Shown piece by piece: positions 14,001 to 26,723 of a stretch of DNA of 64,000 nucleotides; the first letter of the stretch is position 1; each line of letters starts with the position of its first letter. The translations under genes and the position numbers were made by a program. Origin of the DNA: Heliocidaris tuberculata (Eukaryota; Echinodermata; Echinoidea; Camarodonta; Echinometridae); the NCBI GenBank assembly GCA_025618425.1, contig CM046832.1:69671707-69735706 (forward strand), given 5' to 3'. The notes beneath the pieces are model-generated. The model ran no database searches and was not told where the DNA came from. It saw only the letters and a program-made list of their open reading frames with translations.

Positions 14001-16540
14001 TCACATAAAAAGTCAAGATTTGGAATATCAAACAGCCTATGCTGTAAGCCATGTACAAGTAAGGTACACGTATATCTTGAAATTGATCATTGGAGTTGCT
14101 TCTTTCTACTCCCTAATGACCAACATGACTGTAAGAGCTGAGGTGCTATACATACTCATTCTCTATTCAGAAGATTTGCAAGGAAATCTGTCCTGACATT
14201 GATTAAGTTACTTTTGCAAGTGTAAATGGAAGAAAATAAGTATGAGCAAATAACCAGAGGAAGACAAATCACGTCCTCTAAAGTATTAGTTTTCTTCTCC
14301 CCATCTCTCACTTAAAGTGGCTTAGTAAACAAATTCAATCCAGCAATCCTATTTGGGACTGGATCTGGGGCAGTGACATTAGCCGGGAATGGGCAGCACT
14401 TCATGTTGATGACTTAAGTGTGTTATTACGCCGCATGTACGTGAACTCCCAAAATAGCAGAGACATCTTATAGATCTTGGAGGATTTCCTCCCCCCCCCC
14501 CTCTCTCTCTCCCTCTCTCTATCTCTCCCTCTCACTTTGACCAAATCTTCCAAATTAATTTTTATGAATATTCTCTTTATCTATCCTCTCTCTCTCTTTC
14601 CTTTCCTATTCTTCTATCACAATCCGATTGAATCAAAGGAAGCAGAGCTAAAATTCTATCCCCTCACTATCAGTATTTCCCGTTTAAAGCATTTCTCATT
14701 TTTACGACCTATTCATCTCTACCACCTATTGGTTATCTGTAGAAAAGGCTACTGCTCCACACACGAACAACCAGAAACCAGCACATTTTGAGTTTGGCCA
14801 AGGACCCATGCATGTGTCTACACTGAGAGTTACAAAGCAATCCCGCAGCGCAAAGACTGGCTTTACCACCGCAGTCAATCCAGCCCACCCGCTTGATCAG
14901 GTCGATCACAATCAGTCAGGTGCACTCTCCTAAGATTGGATTGTTGAGACAGGGGCTTTGGAGATGAAATTTGCTATGGACAAAACTTCCTAGGACTTTG
15001 CACTTGTAAGGATATTTCTAGGGTGAATTGGCAAATGACAATGGGTAGAGAGCTATCCAACTGGGACAAGCACTCTTAAGTGTACAAACAATGTCACATT
15101 CAGTTCTAATTCACATCACGAAGCCAGAAGCTATATCTCCACCTACATAGCAAAGTAAAGTAAAATACAGGAGCAATAAAGCTGTATCAGAAGTCTGTCT
15201 ATATATGCTAGCTCTTCAATATATTTCAATCTTCTCTTTCTTTTCTGCTCTTTGATTGATGTTTATTTCCTAATCAATATCCTACAGTCTCTATACCTGT
15301 TCAAGGAAACAACCACAATTGCTATTTTTATTTGCTTCTTATTATCCCTAACCACCATGAAAGTCTCTGTTCTATTATACATTCTTACCTTGGAATCTTT
15401 TCTTTGCTACAAGGCACAGACTGATTCACGTGTTCATAAAGTATATGTTCATAAAGTATGTGTTCCTAATGTAGATAAAAGAGCTATGTGGTTACACGGT
15501 GTGAGAATTCTATACCGACTCCACAGCTTCGAAATGCATGAATGCATCCTGATTTTTTTTCACCATTCTCAGATCTTACGTAATCACTATTTCTGACCTC
15601 ACACCCAGAAAAAGAAATATTAAGCTTTTTATGCAAGAAATACCCACTACCCATATGGTAGTTTCTTTTTATCTTTGTATTTTACTGACATTTTCTATCA
15701 TATCAATTTACATGCAAGCATGCAAGTAAACAAGGTTATGCTTCCTCCCGCATTGAAAAGGAATATCATACTAGTGTCCACTGGCAGAGTACAAGATTTG
15801 TATTCACTTGTGTTAAATCTTCTCATAAGTTAAAAGCAAATAGAGTTTCTAGCAATATCAGTATTTTTCCCCCCATGCATTTTTTGTTTTTATGTATAAT
15901 TTACTTACTGTATTGTGTTTCTTTGATTGTATTCGTGTATTGCCATTTTTTAAGAGATGTGAAATAAGATGAATAAATAAAGGTGAATAATGATATTTGT
16001 GAGTTATTAGCATGATTCAGAATAGTAAAGTAAAGGGGTCTTCACACCATAGAATATTTCTACAGTATTAGAATCACTTTCAATCACCCTCTGAAATGAT
16101 TAGATTTTAAATACAGATACTAAAACTAAGAGAATGTATTGAATTGTCTATATTATTTATTCTATTTCATTTAGTTAACAATACCTATTTTGGCTTAAAT
16201 TTCATATAACTCTTACAAGAAGCCAATATTTTGAAGACAAGGTTGCCATGTGTACTGTGCAGAAAGTTATGGGTACTTGACAGGATTTTACATTTTAAAA
16301 GTACCAGCCTATACATCACCAAGTTCTTTTAATTTCTTGCAAATCATGTAAGTCATCACTCACAACTGCCATTGGCAAGTTGGCAACCCACAAATAATAC
16401 ATGTACTTGTATGTTTGAAGCAAGCTACATGCTTTCACCTAAGGGAAATCAACCAAACGAAGAAGTACAGATAGATTTGCAATTAATTACTGTTCCTTTC
16501 TTTACGACTCTACATTACCACAACTCTAATAAATCAAAGT
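8004..16540. other. Non-coding AT-rich stretch, no supported gene
   Basis: No credible exon was found. The stretch includes a short GA run near 13725-13739, a C10 run passing into a CT-rich tract at 14491-14600, and a 17-bp direct repeat (gttcataaagtatatgttc-like) near 15431-15470. Two patches are noticeably richer in GC and CpG than their surroundings, about 14340-14440 and 14820-14950. They could be conserved non-coding elements, but that cannot be judged without a second genome. Confidence 0.6.
14491..14600. repeat. C10 run and CT-rich low-complexity tract
   Basis: A poly-C run is followed by imperfect CTCTCT repeats. The open frame across it (14477-14791, plus strand) is rich in SLSLSL and is an artefact of the repeat. 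Confidence 0.85.
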
Positions 16541-16700
16541 AGTGGCAGATCAACATAGGGGGAAAACCAGCCTGTGGCCCCCCCCCCCCCCCCCTTATGA
16601 AACCCAACTGGCATATCTTAAGTACACAACAAAATTTGCCCCCTTTATTGCGTACTATTACATGTGCCCCCTGTTTTACAAAATCCTGGATCTGCCCTTG
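16541..16700. mobile_element. Possible degraded MITE with C17 run
   Basis: The left end agtggcagatc resembles the reverse complement of the right end (ggatctgccctt at 16688-16699), giving a roughly 160-bp unit with weak terminal inverted repeats. A run of 17 C lies at 16578-16594, and smaller C-runs recur in the interior. No clear target duplication is visible, so the element status is tentative. Confidence 0.35.
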
Positions 16701-19268
16701 AATCTAACAATAGCACTTCTATTATCTCAACTCTTTATACTGGTAAAAATAAAAGCGAAAAACACATATTCCTTCTCTAGGCTAGGTGAAATTTACTAAT
16801 TATTGGCATAAAATAATCTTACCAAAAAAAAATTGAAAAAATACAAACCACTTTTTTTTTCTTTAAAAAATCTTCCAAAATCTGTAAAATCCGAATTCTT
16901 TAATGGACTCTCTTTTGAAATTGTTTCTCCCTGCTTTTATTCCCTCCTTTCTTTTTCTTAGCTCCATAGTATTGTAATCCCATGTAATCATGACTATATA
17001 TCCTCTGTTAGTTTATATGAAGCATGACTTCTGGTACAGAAATTACACCCTTCTATACCACCTTTATCATCCTTCTTTAAACTAATATAAAGAGGGCTTT
17101 ACAAGACTCTACATTGTCTTTCTTTTCTTTCCGCTCTCTGTCTAGTGACTGCTAAGAGGATTTCTTTGGGGCTTTGGTGCGGCACTTCAAACAGGGGTAT
17201 AGTAGCACCAATCTAACATCAAACCAACACGCCAGCCCCTGGCCATTTTGACCCGGCCCAGCATGCAAGCATCACGCACTACCGGTCACTTAAACCTCTT
17301 CCATCCCTCAATAGTTCTTACTCCATTTTTCCACCTATCTGTTTAGCCAGTTTCTCTCCTTTTCTGTCATTTATTCAATTTGGCTTCATGGGAGATAGAT
17401 TTATTTTTTGTTAGGTGTGTGTTTGATAAGCCTTGCCCCGCAGCAAGGAACTTCACACAGTGGAACATGACAGTCATGCGCCTGGACAATCGGAAGGGGC
17501 AAAATAGACTGTGAAAAAGACTGGCGATCAAGAAAAAGTTTGTGTAATCAGTTTAGAGAGAGAGAATGTGTAATCAGTTAGAGAGATAGAGAGAGAGAAT
17601 AGCAGAGAGACAGAGAGTGCAAAAGAAAGAAATTTTATAATAGGATCAGGAAATTTTTTTTAAAAGTACATGAAATTATAAGAAGGAACATCAAGAAACA
17701 TTCTGTTAACTTTCTGATTATTATTATTCCACTGCTCATGAAAAATTTGTACTGACTTTGTGCCATGTCATTTCAAAATAATGAAAATTTTAGAAGCCTT
17801 CTAGAGTTTCACCACCCTACAAGTGGAGATTATTCTTAATTTTTTTTGTCTGCTACCTTCAGACCTCTTCTCCAAATCTATCCCTCCCAGACATGATGTA
17901 TAATCTTTTCTTACCTGGCATTCAATAAATAAAATAAATACTAAAACTATTTTAACCAGTATTAATGGATTTTTAGCACATAGTTCCCAACACCTAAACA
18001 TACTGAATGATCACTGATATCTATTAGGCTCTATTAGCTTGCTGTTTGCTTCCTGAAATTAGAGTAGTTTCCATCAGGTTTCATAGTTTTGCTTGTGTCT
18101 GATAGACCAAACCCAGTCATTGCTGTTTAAGGGGTGCATTTATCAAGATTAACCTGCAATTCACCTTCGGAATGTTCCTGCCAGGATTTTACCCTGGTTT
18201 TCCAGTCACCTTATTCCCTATACCACGCATTTGAGTTTGGGCATTGACATGGTTTGGCTTGTGTCTACAATGGGCAATAGAGGAAATCTATCTTCATAAA
18301 AATTCCCATTAAAAGGATTTTATCCTAAAGTAATAAAAGGCCCTACTTCAGTATGCTTCCCATCGAGAATGGTAATATTTTTTTCAATGAGCTTGCCAAT
18401 AATCAAATAATAAAAGCCATACCACTTGCAACTACCATAAGTTACATTAAATCTACAAAACAAAGAAGTAAGAACAATTTATTCACTACTTCGAGACAGT
18501 CAGTAAAATCCTATGAAGAATTCTCCTAAATTGATCGCAGTGATACGTAGAGCATTTTAATACAAGAATTAGTGTCCTCATTAATAAACGGATTTGGACA
18601 AATCTGCAAATCCAGATTAGCAAAGAAATTTCAATTATGTTAGCATAGCTAAACAACAATATACATCGATAGAGATAGACCGGGTTCCTACAATTTCATA
18701 GCTGAGCAGGAGTCCTATTGAGTCTCTTTCAAGCTGGACACACCTAAATGGAAGTTTTCTTGTCTAATGATCTAGCTGAAACCATGCGGTACATGATTTA
18801 TTCTCTAATCGCTACTATCTGAAGTAGCATTGAAAGCATTTATAAGTAAATGGTTAGAAATCTTTCTGCCCAGCTGAACCCGGAGCTGAACAGAAGAACC
18901 TTGCACCTGAACTTCAGTTATCATGTCAAATTCACTGCAGCGATATACAAGTGAAGGCCAGTGGGCAAATTCCATTACCTGACAGGGTTAAAATGTACAG
19001 TGGACTCAGGTATAATGTGCTAGCTTGCAATGTTGTCAGTTTCATGATTTACCACAAACATTCACGTCAAATGCATGTTTTGTTCAAAAGTAACACTGTT
19101 ATCAACCATTTATGAAACAATTGGGAGTACATTACCAGTATTGATACACTTTATAATCAATTATGTATCTGACTCAACATCTTTTTTTACTTTTTATTCA
19201 AGATTAAAGTGCATACTTAATCTATCAATGACACATTTTCCAGATATGTATGCCTATGTATGACTCTA
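16701..19268. other. Non-coding stretch, no supported gene
   Basis: No credible exon was found. It contains a GA-rich tract at 17555-17615 and a GC-elevated patch at about 17150-17290 and 17430-17520 (unusual for this window), which could be a regulatory or conserved element. A minus-strand CCAG|GTAAGA at about 17914 is preceded by a T-rich stretch, but no open exon supports its use. Confidence 0.55.
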
Positions 19269-19353
19269 AATATTGTCTGTTAAGAGCCAGAAGGGAATTA
19301 ACTCATATACTAAAACAGAGTTAATGCCCTTATGGCTCTCAATAGACAATATT
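19269..19353. repeat. Hairpin, copy B of the AGAGCC..AAGGGCATTAA family
   Basis: This is the best-preserved member. The arms 19269-19303 and 19319-19353 are 35 bases each with only four mismatches, and they are separated by a 15-base loop. The outer part (aatattgtct) is perfectly paired. The inner part shares the agagccagaaggg core with copies at 7949 and 35403. It has no open frame. It is likely a miniature foldback element, although an expressed hairpin RNA cannot be excluded from sequence alone. Confidence 0.85.
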
Positions 19354-22300
19354 CTCTTTATACGTACATCTGGCAAGGTTTTTTTTTTTCTAATTCCTAA
19401 AATCAATTCATCAAGAGCAGAATGAAACAGGTCAGTGCATTGTGAAGTACCTGTGAAGGATTAGAGGTTGTACAGGACATTGAATCCCATGTTTAGATGT
19501 AAGAAAAGGGTGATTGTCTACAGAGGTTTTTAGTTCTATTGGCATATGACTCATTCTTTTTAGTTCAAAATCATTGTCCAAGTTTATATACATATTTTAC
19601 TACTCACTTTATGGAGAGGACAGGGGCCAGTTGGTTCAATTCTTAAGATTATGAACTGGCACATTGTTCCATTAGAAAATAAAAAAGGAGAAATACTTTT
19701 CAAACTTTTCTACTTCACTTTTTTGTTTTCGAATTATTGAAAATAATTTAAGTATAAAAGTGTTTTTTTCATCCTGATGCTTTTATGGAATTCTGATATA
19801 TTTCATTTAATTTCTTGGTCATCATTTTGGTTATGAATGATTCTCAAAAGTACAGATAACTGCAATCCTGATATCCCTGGTTTGTCTACAGACCACAGAA
19901 TTTTAAGCAGATTTGAAGAGACTTGGTCAGACATGATTAAGAGTTCTTGTATCTTTTGAATTCCAGATTACAACATTAAGCACATGATGACATGTGACTC
20001 CCCTGATGTTTCCTGTTAAAAAATCAGTATTCATCACTGACAAAAAGCTTTATTAATGTGGGTTTCCCATTCTCATATTATCTCTTTCGTTTCATGATTT
20101 GTGATCAATTAGCAGCCAGGGAGCGATGGATGAGAAGGCCTTTTTCATATTGGGTATGTCGTATGTTGAAGCAAATACATCAGAGTAAAGAATGATTGTG
20201 GGGATAATCCATAAATTAAGATTCCCTCATGAGTGTTAAGAATGTATATCTGCTTAGGTTTCAGAATATGAATGCTTTCCTTACAAAACCATACTTTCAA
20301 GCCTATCATTTTTGTTGTTGTTGTTTTTTTGTGGGACTGGTTTGAACTTAGGATTACAAATTAAGAATTTATCCCTGTTCTTGCAACTGTATATTTTGTC
20401 TACTTTTTTTTAAAAACAAGAGATACTAAGGTACAGACATGATTTTCCAGCATCAGATATAATATTTCAAGGACAAGTTATAGGCACAGAATACATTTGC
20501 ACATCAGCAGGTAAAAAGAAAGTGTGTTCTGCCATGAACTTGAAACAGACACAAATATCAGTTTCCCTTCTGTATTTTGCAAAATCACTATTATGAATTG
20601 CAAGTTTAAACTGAAAGTCATCAGATTTGGCATGACATCATAACAGGCCATTGTGAAATACTTTACATTATGTAACTTCCATATGAATGGCCTTTATTTG
20701 AATTTCATTACCATGCACTACATACACTTTGTTATAAAACAGAGATGAGTAAGTTTGCTTTGTAGTTGTTGACAATAATAGTATGCTCAGCTTGTGGAAG
20801 TGGATTTTCCACATAATTCCCTATTCTTACTCAGTGCCACCAGTCTTTGGCAACATAACCACAAAATCCTGAGGGAAAACATAGGGTACAGGCCAGTAGA
20901 AGAAGACTATAAAAACCTAGATTTGAGTCAAGAAAGCCAAGTTTTATTGTATTACAAGAAGATAAGTTTTTAGTTTGGGTATAACAATTGGGATTGGCTG
21001 ATTGCTCAAACACTCAACCTCAGACTGTCTGTACCCTAAAGGTACATGGTAAATAATTCTGTCTTGCACAAGGCAAATCTTTCTTTTCCACATTCAATTT
21101 TCTCTTTCCGTTTTCCTTTGTAATCTTTTTATATCCTTTCTTCTCTTTTTTCCCCTCTCAATCTACTTTTTCCATTTTCCTCAACTCTACTCCAATTCTT
21201 CTTTTTAAAGTTCATAACCAATTTTTATTACAATTTAATGCATGACTTTTATGAAAAAACTGCATTCCATTTATTTTGCTCTAATCTTACAAAAACTCAT
21301 GAATCACCATTTTTTCCATTATACATGTACTGATTTTTTACAATTTGTTCTTGTTTCGGGTCATTTTCATCTAAAGTCATAAAGCATCCAACTATTTCTA
21401 ATATTAAAGTAACTTTAACATATAAACACATTTTGGGGTATATCATTATTATTTTTTTTAAATTGTAATCTTTTTAAAATCATGTTTCCAAAGATTATCC
21501 AGTAAACTTTTACCTTAGAAACCTATAGCATTTTCTTTCTTAAACCTGCCCCATTGGTGAACCCTATCAAAAATATATATAATGCATCATCAAAGAAAAG
21601 GAGAAGAAATGACAACAGGAGTAACAATTTTAAACTTCTGAACTTTGAATTCTTAACTTTACCTCAGCCACAGCGTCCTAAATTCCAAAATTTTCAGAAA
21701 AGTTTGAAACTTGAAACCAAACAGGAAAAGAAGAAAAAGGAAAGAAAAGGGAAAATTCAAGAGGGGATTTTACCAGCAAGCAGGTCAAAAATTTGGTGAC
21801 ATAAAATACTTTTTGGGAAGTAACACTTGACAAGGCACAAGGCAGATGCAAAAACGCAGCAACAAAAGAAGGCTGGCGTTTCTTCCCTCTTAGCCGACAG
21901 TAGCGGAGCAATTTTTGACCCAGTTAGAAAGGGATTGAAATGCATAGAAGCCCACTGCTATCAAGTCAACTCGAGGTGACTCCTGTAACGAATACTCAGC
22001 ACCGGCCGACCGACAAGGGGAGAGAGAAAGAGAGCAAGCAGCTTGGGCCAGTGATAAAAATACTCCAGATTGGGAGGCATACTGTAAACATTGCGTTGGA
22101 TTACTGGGAGTACAAATAAGTTTGGAGACTGAAGTAAGATAGAGGAAAAGAAGAATGCAACTGAATAGACAAGACTTGGAGATGAGTATATGGAAAGACA
22201 ACAGGGAGAGAGAATAAAGAGAAGAGGACTTCTGTCAACTGTAGTATCTAATCAGATACTCTTGTAGCTGATTTTAGGTTTGTTTGATAGACATTGCCTC

Positions 22301-23915
22301 TGTAATCCTTGAAGGGGATTTTATTAACCTGTTACATGCTGCTTGGGTGGTATTGTCCAATGTTTCTCATTTGGGGGTATTTGTTTTAATATCTGATGGG
22401 TTAACTTTTGATGTTCTCCATACTTTTGAAGTTTTGTTTCTTGAAGAAGAGCTCATAATTAAGGCATCAGTTTTCATTTATTCAGATCCATGATTTCAAT
22501 GAAAATACACTTATGACTCAAGTTAATTTCTTACAAATGAAAATAAAAAGCAATTATCAAATTAGACACTTGTCTGAAAACATTACAAATAGAAAAATAT
22601 GATCATGAAGGCCTACACTATGTAACAGCATTCATAAAATCACAAAAAGCAATGAATAAATCTGAATTACTGATCTGCACGTCATAGTTGTGTATTTTCA
22701 GATAGCTATTTTAAGATCTCTCCTTGAATACATCATTCAAAGTCGTTTCCAATGGGAAGAGAAGAATATACCGAATATCTGCTTTCATTTGGAGCTGGCA
22801 TAGTTCAATTCAAACTCTATAACCACAAGAATAAGATCTTTTATGTTCCCCATGTGTTTTTCACCACAAAACTGACTGGGAGAAACTGCATACACGTAGA
22901 ATGTGCTATAAGGAATAAAGCTATCATGCCTACTTCTATTCTTTTCCCCATCACATTTTATCTTTGTTTTATAAAGCATAAAAAGTCATTCATTTTCAAA
23001 TAGCCTTGTAGGAAATTGAAAATATTAAAACAAATTATGAAATTTTGTCATTGAATTTTAATACTTCTCAGCAAAATCACATTCTGATTTCTGTACATCA
23101 GTTTAATGTTCCATGTATACTCACATTCGAGTTCCATTCATAACCCTGCACCCCCTTACACTACAGTTTGGTATCATAAATCTACAGCATGATTATGCCG
23201 ATGCAACGTGACTTATAATAATGTTTTTCTCCTTGCGGCAATGCCAAAGTACATTCCCCACAATCAGCAGGTGAAGTTGCTGCAGGCTTTTTCTATTTTG
23301 GAGAACAGAAATATAATTAAATATAATTTTTTTGTATCAAGCATCACATTTCATGATACCTGGAGATCAAATGAGATAAAAGGAAACGGTTTGGCAAATT
23401 ATTCTTGAAATACAATGGAGCTCATTTTGTGAAAAACCTGCTCAAAAGTTAATTGAGAGGTGCTCAAACTTCAAGAGAGAAAATGAGGGGAGCAGACACA
23501 TTCTTGGGGGAAATAGAATTATTCTTCATTCCCTTTGAAACAACATTGACATAATACAACATATTTGAAATCAAACTGGGTTTCAATTCTGCGGCACCGA
23601 TTGCAATATTTGATCAAAAGAAACTGATTTTTTCCCCCTCTTCCTCCATGATCAGTTCTTGATTTTTAGTTAGATCTGGTTTCTTTGGCTTCAATCCAAG
23701 TGAGAGACGGTAAGACTATCCAAATTCTAATGGTTGTATGCGCGATATCATGATGCTTTACAAATCAAATCAAATGATATTGAGGGATAATTTGACTCCA
23801 TCGTGTAGAGTTAAAAGGTGAAGCGGAGGAGGCTTTGAAGCAAACGGTTGTGCATGGAATATCGCATGGCAATGTGTTTTATTTACAGAATTGTGAAGAT
23901 CTAGGATGTACTTAC
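19354..23915. other. Putative first intron (minus strand) and non-coding sequence
   Basis: If the exon at 23916-24042 is real, this is the start of its downstream intron, read leftward from the GTAAGT donor. No acceptor with a convincing following exon was identified. The segment 21840-22110 is distinctly richer in GC and CpG than its surroundings, with a purine-rich patch at 22015-22040. It opens two overlapping minus-strand frames of 77 and 103 codons, but neither has good composition or splice support. It may be a regulatory element. Confidence 0.5.
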
Positions 23916-24042
23916 CTTCGTATGAGTATCGGTGAAATAGCGGTGTGTTGCATTCGCTGTCTGTTTCATGCATTCCCATGGCAATAGTCCTTGCGACAAG
24001 GGCACTTGCAATGACGAGTAATAATCCACAAATTCTTGCCAT
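23916..24042 (-). CDS. First coding exon of a secreted or type I membrane protein (partial)
   Basis: The minus-strand ATG at 24042-24040 has an ideal context (A at -3, G at +4). It opens 42 codons plus one base before a strong donor, GAAG|GTAAGTAC, at 23916/23915 (phase 1). Residues 1-21 form a signal peptide: basic start MARIC, hydrophobic core GLLLVIASALVA, small residues before a likely cleavage after ARTIA. The mature part begins near HETDSECNTPLFHRYSYE and has one Cys. Phase-1 exits after the signal peptide are typical of extracellular multidomain proteins. The CxxPL start faintly recalls the beginning of discoidin domains in Caspr/neurexin-IV proteins, but this is far too short to name the gene. 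The frame stays open past the donor only into intron. Remaining exons should lie at lower coordinates and were not found. An exon this isolated implies a long first intron. Confidence 0.6.
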
Positions 24043-24410
24043 GTTTGTAAGAATATGAGTTGTTTCTGCTCCAAAATTTTTAAAAAGTATGAGACTTTAG
24101 GGAATGATGCAGTGAAGAAGAAATCCAATCTCCTTGGGTAGTAATATTCCTGATGATGATATAGTTAATCCACAAAAATGCAAAAGATGGACTTCCAAGT
24201 CATAATCAAGATCAGCTCAAAAGTTTTCACACCCTTGGGATGCGTGAGCCTTCTACTCCTCTGAGGCAACGAGTCCGGTATCCCCGCTATGATAGATGAT
24301 GCAAAGATGATTAGATATAATATCCAGTCTGCCTGTCGGTGTGCACTTATAAAGGCAAACTGTAAAAATCTGTAGTTTGCACCCTCTTGAGCTTCTATCC
24401 GCTTAAAAAG
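24043..24410 (-). other. Probable 5'UTR part of the signal-peptide exon
   Basis: A good splice acceptor (cttgttttttcag) on the minus strand ends at 24411, so the exon carrying the ATG may run 24410-23916. The leader holds a 12-codon upstream ATG frame (24203-24165), which could dampen translation. The acceptor and a donor at 24734/24733 (GATAAG|GTAATT) would define a 323-bp leader intron (24733-24411). All of this is inferred from splice motifs. An unspliced leader is the alternative. Confidence 0.35.
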
Positions 24411-24733
24411 CTGAAAAAACAAGAGTGTACAAAATCAAATCAAGAAATTTAATAATCCATGAGATCTGGTAAATAGCATTATTTCCACATGAACTGCAAG
24501 AGCTTCTTTAAATTTGCGAGCCCCTTACTTTGAGAAGCTTCCGTTGAGAATCCAAGGTTTGGAATCTTGAAGATATCTGAAAATTGGCAGGTATATATGA
24601 TTCCACAATATTTAGCTGTAGCCAGGCTACATTGCATTCCATGTGTAATAGCTCTTCCCCCGCAGTTCACTTCGGCATGTTTTACCCCTCTTTGAGCCAA
24701 AACGCTCTGAATGGTGCGTACTAAAAAAATTAC

Positions 24734-24900
24734 CTTATCGTGGAGCAACGTGTACTGTGTGCTTCGTACTCAAACTACTCCATTGTTTACACTATATGCC
24801 TAGCTCTATCTCCACACAGTTTACGTGTTACATATTACACACACAAGAGACTAGCACACACACAAGTATACATTGTATGCTTCCATAGCATAGTGCACAT
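24734..24900 (-). other. Candidate non-coding leader exon 1
   Basis: This is the segment between the CCAAT-box cluster and the donor GATAAG|GTAATT (24734/24733) on the minus strand. It has no TATA box at a standard distance, and the right-hand limit is a guess at the transcription start. It is offered because promoter motifs, donor, acceptor and ATG occur in the expected order within 1.1 kb. Confidence 0.25.
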
Positions 24901-24934
24901 GGCTGTACTAGTATGTGAGGGAAGCAGGGTTTCT

Positions 24935-25044
24935 ATTGGCTGACTGACCTCAACCAATCAGTGACTTCTATGCTGAAAATTGTCAGTGACAGTAAGCTAG
25001 CTCAGAGCTGATTGGTCACAAGTGGAGCATGGAGTATGACATCA
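24935..25044 (-). promoter_or_regulatory. Promoter-like cluster: three CCAAT boxes and a CRE-like site
   Basis: CCAAT motifs lie at 24935-24939 (minus), 24954-24958 (plus) and 25011-25015 (minus; full core TGACCAATCAG). TGACATCA, one base from a CRE, lies at 25037-25044. CCAAT boxes bind NF-Y, and CRE-like sites next to CCAAT are a common promoter arrangement. The cluster is 0.9-1.0 kb upstream of the minus-strand signal-peptide ATG. A plus-strand donor-like GAACAG|GTAAGG at 25160/25161 lies on the other side, so the promoter could be bidirectional. Confidence 0.45.
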
Positions 25045-25199
25045 TAGTGTGTCCCATAGGAGAAGAGTCTATTTATCATCAAAGGGGTGAATTCCCTCAA
25101 ACTATGACATTTTGTGTAGTAAGTGGGCCATGAAGAGACCATTTTCAAGTCTATGAACAGGTAAGGGAGACAAAAAGAGGAGCCAAATTAGAGAAAAAG

Positions 25200-26040
25200 C
25201 ACTGCACCTGTTATAAAACCATACCTTTTCATGGAAAAAAGTTCTTCTTTCCTCTCTCATCTTCTCTTCCCTGTAAAGTTTGTATATGTAAAAACTATAT
25301 TCAGAACTTGAAATTTATTTTTTAGAAGAGTTAGAAATTTACTTTTCAAAAAGTGGTGATTGAAATGACATTTAACATGATCATAGAAGGATACAACCTA
25401 ACACTGATACACTTTCAAATTGAATTTTTATCCATATCATTAGTAGTGTTGATCTGTCAAAAGTATAATAGAGACCAATTATTTAGTTTTGTTTTCAATT
25501 TGTTTTTATTTCTCACCCAAGAATGAATATTAATAAAGAAGTAAAACAATAAACTTTCACACACAGAATTTTTTCTTAATTCATGGCAGGGATGATTGAG
25601 CCTGAAATCTACTTAAATATGACTAAAAATTTAATTAAAAAATACATGTTATTGCTGACCATTCTGATACATGTTTAAATGGGATTTCATTTAATTACAG
25701 TGACAATGTAATGCAGTATAGCATTGTATTTATTGAAATTTTCATCATACTCATCACAATCTTCTCCTTCCTATAATTATTGAGTAGAAAATATTAACTT
25801 GGGTCAGGATGTAAAAGCAAAGTTGTTTACCAATATAAATTTTCTTTAAAAATCACATATTCTGGTGCATTTTTTTACTTTTTAATCACCATTCCTCTCA
25901 TTATTGTCATCTTTCTTACATGTGGAATTATAAGAATATATTATTCAAGGACAAATTTAATTGCACACAAACTATCAAGAAATGTTTGCAAGTGGATACA
26001 TAAAAATTATTTAAAAAAAAATATTTTATCATAACTACAG
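25200..26040. other. AT-rich non-coding stretch
   Basis: Very AT-rich, with no open frame or repeat structure of note. It sits between the candidate promoter and the first foldback element. Confidence 0.6.
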
Positions 26041-26640
26041 TTTCAAGGGAAATTCAACCTTTATAAAAAGTTGATTTGTGTGAAAGCAGAAAAACAAGAG
26101 AAACAAAATGGTGAAAGTTTGAAAGAAATTGGACAAAGAATAATAAAGTTATGAATGTTTGAAAAATGAGATTACTACATCTATGCAAATATAAAATTGG
26201 CAATTCGGTATATCGATTGTGACGTATTCACGGTCAACTCTCCCATTTGTGTACACCAAAATATTAAATTCCAGGTTTTTTCTTTAGCACCTTTTCCCAA
26301 CGGAAGCAGTACTATAAATATATTGTAGATAGCATATTGTTATAGGTCCTCCAATAAAAAAGATCCTACTGAGCTATACATTTTAAAAAAATGACATTTC
26401 AGTCATATAGTGTGTTGAAGTGAATAGGAAAGTTGTCCTAGTACATCACAGGTACCATTCAGCCAGTTCGAAATTCCCATACATATAGTGATTACATCTT
26501 TTTAAAAAGTCATAATTTTCTTATTGCTTGTCCGATTTTGTTCAAACTTTCACCAATATGCTTCTCTCATCTTTCTGCTTTCTCCCAGAATAACTTGTCA
26601 TTAACACATTCAATACTTTTTTTTGCCTGAAACTTCCCAA
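26041..26640. mobile_element. Foldback MITE of about 600 bp
   Basis: The left arm (26041-26170) and right arm (26505-26640) are diverged reverse complements. The best-matching block is gtgaaagcag.. to ..attatgac, with the shared phrase ggtgaaagtttgaa. The inner parts also pair weakly around a centre near 26340. The outer ends read caagggaaattcaacc and, from the right, ttgggaagtttcaggc. No transposase frame and no certain target duplication were found. Phrases of this type are common in repeats of marine invertebrate genomes. Confidence 0.65.
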
Positions 26641-26715
26641 ACAATGGACATTTGAATTAAACTCTAAGGAATACTGCAAAGTTTTAAAGAGAATGCAGAT
26701 GAAAGTATATAGGCA

Positions 26716-26723
26716 TAAAGCAC
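26716..26723 (+). repeat. 8-bp target site duplication, left copy (TAAAGCAC)
   Basis: Identical to 27921-27928. It flanks the hAT-type element exactly at its inverted-repeat ends. Confidence 0.9.

Noticed and set aside
15391..15420. Possible 18-nt microexon on the minus strand (acceptor gccttgtag, donor AAG|GTAAGA)
   Set aside because: Very short matches of this kind are frequent by chance in a window this size, and no neighbouring exons support it.
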